NCBI RefSeq assembly: GCF_021018895.1
Contig: NC_079387.1
Location: forward strand, 2,449,583 to 2,513,582
Source: Seriola aureovittata
Taxonomy: Eukaryota > Chordata > Actinopteri > Carangiformes > Carangidae
Direction of reading: 5' to 3'
DNA: 64,000 nucleotides
The position numbers were made by a program, and so were the translations under genes. Shown here one piece after another: positions 25,501 to 39,200 of the stretch; the first letter of the stretch is position 1; every line of letters begins with the position of its first letter. The notes beneath the pieces were generated by a model. It searched no databases, was not told where the DNA came from, and was given only the letters and a program-made list of their open reading frames with translations.

Positions 25501-28500
25501 CTGTATATTGTGTACAGTAAATGCCTCACACCATTCCCACGAGTGCTCATATACATACATATCCAAATAAGCTGAACACATGATATGAAAAAACACAGCA
25601 AAGTCATTCTCATCTAATGACCATGCATCAACAGCACAACACACACAAAATGTCTGAATGTCCGATGCATGCTGTTATTTTTTTTCCCCTTACAATCAGA
25701 GCAAGTATTAGAAATAGTGTGAGTGTGGTGTTGTATCACTGATCAAGATGCAGCTATCTGAAATGACCCATGAAACTACCCCAGATTCTGATCCATGATG
25801 AAAATCTACAGCTCCCAATGGCCTAAAAAAACACTCAATGGAGAAAATTTTCCCTCCTGTCTTTAATGATCTGAGGTAACAAGATGCATCAGCACAAACA
25901 TCCGGGCAGAAATACCAACTTACTATGGTATGGACTGACTGAATTAATGTGGAGTACTAAAAACAAAGACAGTCGATAGATAAATTATATAACATGTGCT
26001 TGCAGGTCGTCATCAAAAATCTATAAAACATATTTTGATAATCATGCTTCTTAACAAAAAAGAGAAGAAAAGTAAAAGGAAACACCAAGAAATCTGTTGC
26101 ACTACTTTCAATGACCACTCTGACCTTAAAAGTGTGTTACAAATATTTTTCTTAAACTAGCAGATTTCTTGGTGCAGTTGTTCACATTACACTTACATAG
26201 CAGTAACAAATGTGTCTTAAAGCAGTCTAAAGTGCATCTGTGTCTGATTGTGGTCTATTGTGTGCTTGAGCTGTGGTTCAACTGGATTTAAAGGGTTCCT
26301 TCACCCAAATTACAAAAAAAAAAAACAAACAAAAAAAATATTTAGTTACTTATCATTCATCTAAGCATGCTGATAGTTTTTATTTAATTTGTCCACATTT
26401 TGAGCTATCTGAGATTTCTGCTTCCAATTAGTGGCACACGCTGAATTTCAGTTACATTTAAACACGCCTAAGAGTACTTAAGCATAGCTGTACTTTGAGC
26501 TAAACGCTAACGTCAGCATGTTAACATGCTCACTATGACAATATGTCGATGATGCACAGAGATCATTCTTTACCATCTTAGTTTAACGATTAGAACTAAG
26601 TGCTAATCGTCTACCGAGGTTATTACAATTCATCCTGATGGAGACACAGAGAGTGTCGGCGCCAAATGTCGTGGCAACCCAAAACAGTTCGACAAGAGAT
26701 TTCAAATTTCAAAATTTGCAAATGTCAACGGTGGTGCTACAGCGAAAGCCGGAGGATCACCAAGCTGAGTAGGATACATCTTCTGGAAACCATGAATGTC
26801 TACGCAAAAACTTTCATGGCAATCCATTGTTGTTGTTGAGATATTTCAGTCTGGACCAAGGTGGTGGACCAGGCTAAAAATAACCCCCCCCCCCCCCCCG
26901 GGGCAAATTAAATAAAAGCAATCTGCATTGTTTTTTTTGGGGGGGGGGGGTTTTGGGTGAACAATCCCTTTAATTTTGCAGCGCACAGCATTAAATTTAC
27001 ACTGAGTCTAAAGCAACCTGACCACCCAACCCAGGTCAGGTTGTTTGTGATGTCATATCCACAGGTGCATTTGAAAGTCAGTATGATTTACATATTATGT
27101 ACGTTAACTACACCTCGAAGTCCAAGCTGATTCAAAAGTAATAATAATAATAATTATAATAAGGTCAGTGTTTCTGATGCATTCAATATAAAACATATTA
27201 TTATTTTCTATTTGTATAAATAAGTAATAGTAAAGTAAGTTAGTAAATGTACTGAATGCATAAGGCAACTCATATAAACAGGGCTCAGACTTACAGACTG
27301 ATCTTCATTGATTGGGTCCTGGACGCTGCCAGTGTTCTGGGGCACCCAGGGGGGGTCGAATATGGGGACACAGGGCATGCCCAGTATAGGAGATGGCAGA
27401 GTGAAGTTGATGCTGGGTGGAGGAATCTGAAATAAAAAGACAAATGTAGTACAACACGGGTCAAAGTGAGACGGGAGGACGACTTTCCTTTTTGTGGATG
27501 TAGAAACATGACAATATGATTATTCCGTACCTTAAAGATCTGCTGGGCTCCTTCCTCCATGCGAGGCCACACCTGGTAGCGGAAACGCCACAGTGTGTAA
27601 AACTTCAGGACGGAGTTGATGCGCTGGCAGGCCTCCTGGTGCTGGAACTCGGCCATCATCATTTCGGTCACCGCGTCGGGGACCTTTACCGCACACAGAA
27701 GGAACATGGCAGCTGGAGGGGGAGTAAAAAGGGCAAGAGCGAGGACATGAAAAAAGAGGCAGGGATGGAAAGGGCAGGAAAAATGTGGTTGGGGAGAGAT
27801 TATGACAGAGGGCAAAAAAGAAATAGGAGAAAATGGAGACTGCTAGAATAACATGTCATATGTGTTTTCATAATTTAAACTTCTGAACACTTATAAACTC
27901 TGATAGGCACAACAACCTACAGAGGCAACCCACGGATCACCGACACTCAGCCTGACGGTCGACTCACCGGCCGCGGCCGCCATGTGTTCGTCCACGCTCA
28001 GCAAGAGCTCCCAGGCCGCAGGCTGGACGTCTCCGTACATGTCGTCGGTCAGGATGGGAGCTGCTTTGATCAGTAGCGAGAGCGGCGCCGGAGACAAGCT
28101 CATCACCTGAAAGAAACACGAAGCATTAAATAAAAGGAAAATGGAAAGTACTTGTTTACTTCCTTGACAAAGCTCTGAGGTTAAAAGGTAAAGCATCCAA
28201 AAACCAATTCACCTGGTTGCGGATGTACTTGAGCATGCCTGTATCTTTCTTCCCTTCTGTGTTGGAGTCAGTGGGTCTTCTCTTCATGGACGGGGTCCTC
28301 AGACAAGACTTGTCAGAGCACTGAGGGCAGAGAGACGTTTATGAACCACCATGAAGAACTAAACCCATTCCTTTATTGATTCATTCATCCAAGTTTAAAG
28401 CGGGACAGACAACTTGTGAAACGAACCTCTTTGTTTTTCTTTGCGCGTGCCCCGATGTTACCAGAGGAGGCGCTGTCTTCCCTCAGGCTGTCCACCGTCT

Positions 28501-31500
28501 CGCCGTACACAAGCTTGATGGCGCGGACCAGACGGGCGCAGGAGCGGCTGTGGTGCTGGTAGCAGTGCGGATGGCAGAAGTCTATATGGGTGCAGATGAA
28601 ACTCTGCTGGTTGCACAGCAGGATCATAATCTGAGAGAGGAAAAAGGGGAGGGGAGGGGAGGTCAGTATGTAAGAGGGAAACACACGGGTACACGATCCA
28701 CACATACTGATATACGTACATGGAGCCAGGACATGTTGCGGTGGTAATTGTCCTCTGCTCCTCCTGAGCTCGGACCCTCTGGCTCTATGCTGGGTTCACT
28801 GGTGCTGAAGGGACTGCCTGCAACCAGGGAAAAGGACACACATATTACAACAGAAGGAAATATCCAAGGTCATTTCCATTTCTTAATAAATGCTATAAAA
28901 CAAATGAGACTTAAATGAGAGTTAAATCACAGGCCACTTTTCCTTCCTAAATCCTGTATCTTGCTGTTGTGAACAGGATGCTGTTAATTAACCCCCTGCT
29001 TTCTCCTGCATCGTTCATTGTACAGTTACAGCTTTTTCTATTTATCATTAAAGAAGAGAAAGCACATGCTTAAAGCAGTATTCTCACTGCCGTCCATCCC
29101 AACAAGCTCTACTTCCTTTTAATGAACAACATGAATGACTTGAATGACTCCACGACTTTACCGATGTCAGTAACAGTGTCCCTGCTGTGTGTTTGCGACA
29201 GCAGGCCCTCCTCGTTCTCCGACTCCGAGTCCTGCCGAGACAGCTTGGTGCTCTTGAGGCTCCCTGCCCGGCGTATGGAGGACAGGGAGCCGCCCTTCTT
29301 CACGCGGAAACTGCGGGCTCCTTTGATCTGAAGCAGCCGGGAGCCTCCGATGCGAATCTTACGGATGGGTGCTGGGGAGGACGGAAGTGGGGAGAGATTA
29401 TCTGCAACCATCAGTGAGTAATAAGCAAACGGCAGTAACAAAAACGAGTGAGCCGGTGTGTGTGACATCGGGTCTCACCCTGGGTTTCCTGTGTCTTCTT
29501 GTCATCGCAGGTGGTGTCCGACTTCAGCGTGTGGCTGCTGCTGTTCAGCGAATCGTGTCCGTCCTCGTCATCGAGGATACCTGCAAAGCTGATCTTCCTC
29601 TCGTAGCGATGGCGGCCGAGCTCCGGGTCCAAGCGCAGGCGGCAGCTGTCGAGATCCTACAAGCGGATATGTGAGCATCATCAGTGCAACATATATCCGG
29701 TGAATGTTTTAGTGCATATTTTTGATTCATGTTTCCTTTGGAAAAATACACACACTGAATGCACGGGTTACTGTGGAAGTACTGACCACAAGTGGCTCAG
29801 TGCGCGGGCGTGGTAAGCAAGGAAATGTCTCTCGCAGGAAAGTGGTGATTTCCAACAAGAGCTGGCAGGCAGCCATCTTTAGAGCAAAGGGGCAGCCACA
29901 TTTTGTAGGATTGACTGTGTCTTCAGGCAGAAATTGATGTAAAATAAAATGACATGGTTAGAGCATTAACATGTTTTTGTCACCTTGTAAAAAACTTCGT
30001 GACATGTAATTACATAAAAAAGATGCATAAGTAAAGGATTTAAAAAAAAACCAAAAACAAACAAATCTAAACTATAATTTTAATAAAACCCTATCCACCA
30101 AAACTGTGTCATGAAACACCACAATGCGACTCACTGTCGTCTAAATAGTCTTCTTCCTCGTCTTCTTTTCTCATTCTCCGTTTGGTCTCTTCATCGTAAA
30201 TGTAACCCAGAATGTTGGCAGGGCTCTCGCTGTCAGAGTGACAGAGTTCACTGAGCCTTGTGCCGATCGCCTGAGCAGATTAAACACACAGAGACACGCG
30301 CTCTTACATTTAGCGGAACATCATTATTAAGCGTCACCTTCTATAATCTGTGAAATCTTAAACACTCACGTCTCCCCACTGGCAGAAATGTTTGGCAGCG
30401 TTCCACTGGAGTTTCTGGTTTCTCTTGTTGCCGACAATAGGTGATCGGCCCCTTGACAGCCCTCTTTTGGTAATATTGACGTGGTGGCCTTTCATCCACT
30501 CTGGCCAGTTGCCACGGTTACAGCGGTGGACGAATCTGGCGCATTCCAGGAAGAGGGAGGCCCGGGCCACAACTGGAGCTTCCTGAAAGTAGCAGAAAGT
30601 AGATAAAGATTTTTTTTTTTTAATGTAATAGCTTTTGAATGCGCAGAACAGCCCGAGGTGACATGCATTTACAACTCCATGCATTGTTTCCAGAATGAAA
30701 AACACACCAGGTCCAGAGCAGCAGCGAGGATGGAGGCGTCAGGTATGGTCCCCGGCTCACAGCAGTTCAGGAGAAACTGGAAGCGTTTCATACCCTGTCG
30801 AATGGCGCCCAAATTGACCACGTTCTTATTCTTCATGGCCTCCTGACTGGCTGCTAGACGCTCCTGAAAGCCATGGGGACCTGGAGAACAAAGAAGAAGA
30901 GAAGAAAAGAGAGGAAGAGAGGAGAAGAGGAGAGAGGAGAAGAGGGTATAGCAGAACAAGTGAAGGGGATATTTTTGGAAAACAAGCATATTAAGGAGCG
31001 CTCTTTTGCACTTTTTTCCCCCCACGTGAACAGCAGCACTGAAGATTGCATTAAGACATTGCATGAAGCAACATCACCATCCAGGACATTTAACAAAAAG
31101 CACTGAAGAGCCACTGACAAATGAAGCTGAGTGAGAGATGGACACACAGCCACCGGCGGAGGTTACACTTGGATTTTCAATTCTACTTGTAGTGTATGAT
31201 CTCACCGACACAAATTTTTTTTTGTAGCCAAGGCAACTTTCAGGTCTCTTAAACATTACATTCTTTTGTTTATTTCCTATATATGACATTGAAATGACAA
31301 GTGTAACCGTAGCCGTACAGAAGAAAGCTGTATGTGGACCATTCAGTATTATCGCTTCCCTGAAATTCAGGCATCGGAAAATACCACCAGACATCACCAC
31401 AGAAGAGACGAGAGAGAGAGCGCTGACAGCGTCATGCTTGACGTAGCACAGAAATATGCTTCGCAGCAGAAAGATGGTTTCATAGATGTGAGTTATTCCC

Positions 31501-33243
31501 AGACACCTCCTTTCCTCTCTTTCCACCGTTAAATGAAACAGAGAGGAAGGGGTCGATTGTTGAGACAGAACAGGACGTGCATAGTTGGAAAGGAGGGAAT
31601 GTAGAGTTGGTGAGACAACACACTGTTACGGAAGAATTTTGACTAATGAAATTAGAGTGATCTATTTTCTCATTATATAAGATGCTTCTTATCTTCTGCT
31701 TTTTTAGAAAGGATGATACATTTTAGGGGGGAACTGGAAACAATGACAAGTTGCCATTGGAGAGAAAAACAGACATTTTACACTCCACGAGAAGGTGAGT
31801 TTCAACACATCTGAATGTCTGGGTTTGTAAATCTTTAAAATTATATCATTTATATAGATTCATTTTCAGTGGAAATCACCGCATTGATGGCACTAATGGT
31901 TTGTTGTGTCTAATAAAAGGAGTACTCCAGCTATTTCTCCAGCACTTCCGGGGTAAAGTTAGGGGACAACATCGATGACATGTTGTAACAGTAGCACAAG
32001 CCGAGACGGGTCAGCACGTCAGCAAACTGATGCAGAAATGTCAACTTGCATTAGCCACCATAAGCTACAGGTCATACCAGGCCAAGTAAGGCTGCAGCAG
32101 CAAAACCTCAGAGTGCACTGACTTGAGCACGGGGGTGTTTTATTGCTTTTGCATTTAACTTTACATTTGTAAGAATCAAGAATATTACGTTACTTCCTCT
32201 GTCAATTGTTACATAGTCTTGCTTTTAAAGTGCCACCGCTGGATTGTTTTATGTTAACGTTTTATTGGCTGGTTTCAGGCCAATTATTCTGAAAAATAAA
32301 GTGTACTTTTACAAACTAGACATTTTGATGGGTTGAAAATGATACATCCAGGCTAACAGAGTGTAGCAGGCAGCTTTCCGGCGATGGAGAATGGCGTACG
32401 GAAGAATTGGCAGAAGGGAACAGACCACGACTTTTTGCGAGGTGAGACAAGGCACGACACCACACCGACAAAACAAAGAGGCTGGGACACAAAGAGAGAG
32501 AGAAATAGACAAAAAGGACGATGGGGGGGCGTGGGTGGGCGAGGGGCACCCTGGTGTGGGGGGAGGTCTACCATCTTTCTCTTCTGTGTGGTGAAGCTTG
32601 GATGGATTCCTCCTGCCAGACCTCCATTTACCGAGCCGCTTGAAGAAATTCTCCTCCTCGTCCCTGCCGTACTCCGGCCCTGCAGCGCCTCCCTCTGAAA
32701 GCTTCACCGCACTGGTGAACTTCACCTACGGCCACATAAAACACACACACACAAAATGTAGAATGTGTGGCCAAACATGCACAAACCAACTTAGCATCTT
32801 ATACCAAGAAATAACGATCAAATCTCAATCACAATCTGAAATTTTCTTGCAGACAATTTTGACCAGATACCCAAATTTAGATCTGTACATTTTTTAAAGT
32901 AATTTGTGTCTTTCATAATTTATTCATTCAATTAACTGCTCAGTTTTTTTTCTGGTTATTTCATCTTCCAAGATAAATCATCACAGCCTATGTTAGCATC
33001 AGCCTCACCTTTGAACTCTGTCGTATGAAGGAGAGTCGATCCACTGAGCTGATATCCAGCAGGTCCTCCACACCGTCAGTCAGTCCAGAAAGAGAGGAGC
33101 GCTTTAGCCAGTTGCCTGGAGACACATGGATTAAAAAAAAAAAAAAAAAAAATGCACCTGAACGAACAACTCTGCAGAACAAAGGAAGGTAACGAAGCCA
33201 CGAAATCTATTGTACACACTGGGTTATGAAGGAGAGTACACAT

Positions 33244-33285
<42 letters not shown>

Positions 33286-36200
33286 GGGGTGGATAGAGGA
33301 CGGGGGTGGTGCATTCACTCACCGTTATTGCACATATATCACATACAATCAGGGTATTTAAACTCATAACAATTCACAGACTGAGGGATCATTCAAAATT
33401 GGTACAAAACAGGAACAAAACCAACTTTTTTTTTGCTTCTTTTAAGGTGACTGAAACAAAAGACCCAGGTCGAATAGTATTTGCAAATACAGTGTTATAT
33501 TATGGTCATGATGCAAGGTAGATGGAGTGAACTATACTGCCCTATGAAGTCAGAAAAGAGAAAGCTGCACAACTGAAGGAAGGCATTTAGCTTTGTGGAA
33601 TAAAAAAACTGAATTACCAAAAAATAAAAAATAAAAAATAAAATCAGGAAGCATCCCACCAACTAGCTTCCACTTGCTATAACGCTAGCTTTCTTACTTC
33701 AGCTTGTAGTTGGTTGATATGATTTGCAAATACAATTCAACCCGGGTCCGGAACACCGTGCACACTGGGAGAGATGACCAACACAAAAAAAAAAAAAAAC
33801 AGACACATGACATCGATACTGTATGAAGATGGCTCCACATCCACATACGTAAGACAGAGAGAGTGAGTGGTAGGCGGACAGTCCCACGGCATGCTGAGGC
33901 ACAAGAAGGGACACAAAACAGACCAAAGAAATGAAGTGACTTGGCCTCGCAGCAGGCAGTGTTCCAATGTTAGACAGACAAAACACATCATGTTTGAGTG
34001 AATTTCAAGATGAGGTATGGTCATGGAAATACATACTGTAACCAGAGCTAATATATATATATATATAAAAAAAATGATTTGGATGCTTTGCACTGAGAAC
34101 AAACAATATTTTCCTGCATGTTGCTTTTAAGGTTAGTATGTAGAGTACGAGCGAAAGAAATTCAGATGTCCTTGACCAAAACTCCAAACTCTTTGGCATG
34201 AGCTTCTTTATTTAGCTGTTGAATTTTTTTTTTTTTTTTTAGGTGAAATAAAACCTGTTTGAAAAATATATAGGAAATTTGTTGTTAACACATTCCACAG
34301 CTCTAAAACAAAACTCTCCTTTCTTTTCTCTCTTGAAGATTTAAGCCCAGAATGATACGTTTATCTAGATCTTACAGTTGGAAATTTGGTTTGACCGACA
34401 TTTGATTTGGGTAAATTCGATTATTTTTGTGCCCAAGCCCAAATCCAAAATAAAATAGTGACTGTTCCTGAAAACCCTTGTGATTATTTTTTAATGATCC
34501 TAGTCTTTTTTCTCCTTGAAGTTTACAGTCAAAATGTGAGGATTCACAGCTGTGTGCAAATGCAAAGTGGAGTTCTAGTCATGCAAATAGTTTTCAGTGA
34601 CAGTGCTGCTCTGGTGACGACCACAGAAACAGTCAGAAATTTTATTGGTTGGCATGAAGCTCTATTGATGAGCAAGAATGACTTGCATTCATAATAATAG
34701 CTCCTCCATTAGTGCTTTTTCATCACACTTTAGTCCAAAATTACCTGTCGGTTTTTTGAGTTCTGGCTCTAAAAAAAAGAGAACAATTGAAGGTAAACAT
34801 TTTTCAGGGTGGTGAGAGGCAGACTTGTTTGCGTAATATGTGCTCGTACCTATAGGCAGCTTCAGTTTCTTGCGAAGGGAAATACGACGGGATCTGGATC
34901 GAGAGCGCCGGTCGGTGGTGGTGCCGGAGTGGGCGGTGGTGCACTCTGAGGTGTCCTGCTCCGATTGGCTGCTTGTGTCGCTGGCGGCGCTCTGCGACTT
35001 GAACATCTTCCTCCAGAAATCCTTCCTGCCCAGCAGAGCGCCCGGGATCTGTTCTTCACTTGGGGGGGGGGGGGGAGAAAAGGAAGGTCGGATTTGAGGA
35101 TAAAAACTTCACAAAAGCAAAGTTTAACATCGGCTTTTTACAAATTTGTATATCTCTTGGTATAAATCTGATATTTATTCTTTATCTAAGGGGGAGAGGA
35201 AGCAACAGGTATAGTTTTGAAAGGTTTTCCTATTTTGTGCAGAGAAATGGCAGCTGGGCTCGACATGGTGCTATATGGAGACACTGTGAGGTGAACACTC
35301 ACTGTTCGGGTGTCTGGGGGGGTCTGCTGGAGATGTAGCTGCGACACTCATCTGCAGCACTGGACACCTGACCCTTCTCCCCGGACACACCCGCCTCTGA
35401 CCTGCGCACACACACACACACACCCCGACAAACAGACAAACCAGCTGAAGTCTCCTGATGCAGTAGAGCGTACCCGCGTGGAAATGACGTTTAGCATAGC
35501 TCCAACGCTTTAGCTCTGATGGGGACTAGAAGAGCGTCATTGAAGCTTTAGATGTTTTTGGCAAAATGAGTTAAGCCATGATAACTGCCTGCTCCACATG
35601 TGGATGGAAACATTCCTAATTTATCAGTCAGTTACCGTTTTGTCAGTAGATTTGCCACTGTTATACTTATGATACTTATATAAAAACCATTAACTGCATT
35701 GATTATTTGTTATAGTTTCTAATTACTTACAGTGCATAGTTTTGCATGTTCACAATATTACATAACTTTTTGCAGTAAAAGAAAAGGGAAACACGTAGAA
35801 ATATTGCATAAAAAATCTGCAAAAACAAGATGTGGTAAATATTTGTGGATATTACAAAAAAAAGAAAAGAAAAACCTAAAACTTAAAAATAATCAAATTC
35901 ATAAACAAAATAATTGGTTGATTGATCATCCATATTACATACTCACGTTTTCCATCATCTAAATATTCAAGCTTTTAAAATGCCTATTTTTCAAGATAAC
36001 GCCACAATTATGTAAATCCTACATGTGCATGTGCCCAGGTTTAATTATATTTTGCTCTTTAATTATTGACCTCATTCATTTCAAAATAGTGGAGGTGGCT
36101 CCCGGCAGGGCTGGCCAGTGCTACAGCCACATCATTTTCAAAATAAAAACATCAAATCAGTCACTCAAGCAAGAAAAACAGATGCAGACAGGACAGAAAT

Positions 36201-39200
36201 AAACGTAAAATAAATTTGAAAAAAAAAGGCAAGCAGTGATGAGAAGCATAGCTCTGATTGGTCAGATAAGGAGAAATGTTGAAATAGGATGTCACATAAT
36301 CAATCACTGTGATTGGATGAGAAATATTTTGTTACATTATAAGGGGGAGGGTTTTAAGGTCTATGCTCAAGTGCATTTCAACAGGAATAGACACATGGTC
36401 ATTTTTGTCAGTCTTAACTTTTACTAGTTTACGACTGGACAAAAAAAAAAAAACCGATGTCATTTAGACAATTTCTGGCCAGTAACTAGCCAGTACCTCT
36501 TTGGTCCAGGCTGCTTGGTCTCTTCCTTCTCTTCGGGTTTCTTGGTGGTGGCGACCTTCTCGGCGCTGTCCAGGAGCGCGCTCAGTGCCACCCTGCGGAA
36601 CACGTTGCCATGGGCCTCCTTAATGAACTGCACCAGCTGGCGGATGTCACAGTACAGACCCTGGAAGGGAAGAGGGTGACAAAGTGAGAGCGAGGCACGT
36701 GTGAGTCAAATGGTGTGTGCATGGTAAAGTTGTCTCAGAGGAAGGAAAAGGACGTGAAGAAAACAGTCAGGGCCTAGAATCGGGCTGATATTACTTCACA
36801 GTTAGCATCCAACAGTGTGTTTTTTTTCCCCACATACATATATATGCATAAATGTGTGGTGTGCAGGAGCACGCTCGCGTTTTGTCAAGGAACTGGCTCC
36901 AGCTTGTGAGTGGGTGGCCTCTGATTCTGTGCCATAATAAAGCCTGCCTTGAGAAAGCCTGTCATCTTCCGCCAACATACACAAGTCATGCCAGCCTCGA
37001 GGCGTTGTAGGCACCACAGAGTGGCCGTGGTACCTCATTGCTCTTAGAGGAGTGATCCGACTGTAGCGGGAATGCATGGACTATTTAAGTTTGATCAAAA
37101 AGATGTAAACAGTGACTCAGTTGGAGGACTAATATAGTGTATTTTGCCTGTTACAAGTTTGCTGTAATAGGCATCAGTTTCCAATTAATGTACAATAAAA
37201 TATAAAGTGAAAAAGATCTGTGAAAAATGATCCATTCTGGGAAAGAACAGAGAATGGCTCAATGCTTCTATTAACAAAGTGAGATTAAGTACTTCTCATT
37301 TCCAATTCATCATGTATGACACAGCATTAACAGAGGCGACATAAGTGATTGTTCTTCTTTAGGCTCGGCACAAGATGAGCCATTAATAATTCAGCTACAA
37401 CATCCTGCGAGACGAAACACGAGTGTCTGAATCTAAAGGGAGTACAACTGATATGTGAGGTGCAGACTGAATCAAGGGAGAGCCACAGAGATGGATAGTG
37501 GAGATGAAAAATAAACAGACATGGAGAGAGGCAGATGGGCCGATGACTTCACACACCACTCACCAGGTTCTCGGGGCTGTGCAGCTCGTGTGTGGTCGAG
37601 GCGCAGCGGGTGATGAGACACTTGAACATGCAGCCCACCACCACCGCCTCCATATTCTGGGCCACGGACTTGTTGTCCCCCGTGGTGAAGTTGTTCCCGA
37701 AGCCCGCCTTGTCTGGAAGCAACAGGGAAGCGGGAGAGACCACGGATCACACAGGGGGGCGGTTTAGTCAGCGAAGGGAGACAATTATTGACAGCTGACC
37801 AGCTTGAGTATAGAACAGTGAGCCCGTACAACAGGGAGGGAAGGGGGGGGGGGCAAAGGAAAAGGTTCATACAGCATATGGGGGAGAAGCAAACTGAAAA
37901 GGATTCTGGGAAGAGGATAAGGAATACATGCAAGTGACTAAGGCCTGCTATAAAAACATACAGTAGGGGGCTTATTCCCTCGGTCCAGTTAGATGAAACT
38001 TATTGTCTATGCAAAAAATATAAGCTCTATAAAAAAAACTAGATTTAATCATACAAGTGTAAATTTTGGAGTTGCAGGCGAGTTTTGTCACTTTCGGACA
38101 GAGTGAGGGGTGCAGCAATGGAAGCGGTGCCTAGGGAAGGGTCTGATTAGGTGAGAATATTCATCTTACTGCTAATATTATTGACTGTTATTGATTATTG
38201 ATCATGTGTATCTACCGATGTTTCTTTTTTTCGCCCTCCTGGACCTCTCACCTGCACTGCCGTACTCTGCAAGAGAAAAGAGGCGGGGCACAAGTTGATT
38301 GACATCAGGCCAGCACAGACATGTACGCGGTGTCAGAAAGGACGTGGCACCCCACCTCCGGATGGAGGTGAACTTGAGACGCACACATACAGACTGCCAC
38401 ACGTGAAAATAACACACACACACCAAAAAAATTTAACAGGGTGCCCTGTTCACTTTCAGAATTAAAACACTCATCGGTTCAGTAACTTGCCAATTGCACA
38501 GTATTTCGTATCATATGACTTAATGGAGTTACCATGTACAAAACTTCAGTGCAAAACTGGCATGTGCAATGTGTGTCAATGCTCAGCAATAAAGCCACTG
38601 GTTGAGCAGTGATGTAATGGGCAAAGCTTTGGATTGGCAAGTGTACAGAATGGATGAGTGAGAAAGGAAGGTAGGGTTCAGCTCATTGAGGTGGATGAAG
38701 AAAAAGAGGGAAGATGGAAGCAGAAGGAGGACGACAAAAAGGGACACGGACAGGCAGAGTGGAAGGAGGAAGGTAAAATACAGATATATAAACATAGATA
38801 GCGCTGGAATGCAAAGTCGAAGTGCGGGGTGAGACAGCAGTAGTATAATTCAGCTTTGTCAACAACACTACAGCATAGTACTTGTCAAAAATGTCAAGCT
38901 AATCTTATGTTAAGTTATGTGAATCTTATCTTACTGCTCTATAATATTGCACCCAAATTAAACCTTTGAGTGTGATATAGATTTGAATAGTGATAATTGT
39001 ACCAAAAACAATGTAAATGTCTGCACAGTAGTGCTGAAACTACTAGTCAATTAATCAACAACCATTTTGAAAGTCATTTATTAAGACAAGAATGTGAAAT
39101 GTGAAAATGTACTGCTTTTTATATCATTGTAAATGTAAATATTGGTGCATTGGTCAGCCGATGTCAACTGACCAGTCAATAGCTGCTGGATTGAGTTGGA

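Noticed and set aside
32309..32631. Extension of unc80 exon 21 by its open frame
   Set aside because: The donor GTAAAT at 32631 joins exon 21 in the correct phase to exon 22, and the sequence beyond loses similarity to UNC80.
36802..37077. 91-codon minus-strand ORF in unc80 intron 16
   Set aside because: Open but with no family match, and not needed for frame between exons 16 and 17. It could be a conserved non-coding element, but I have no evidence.
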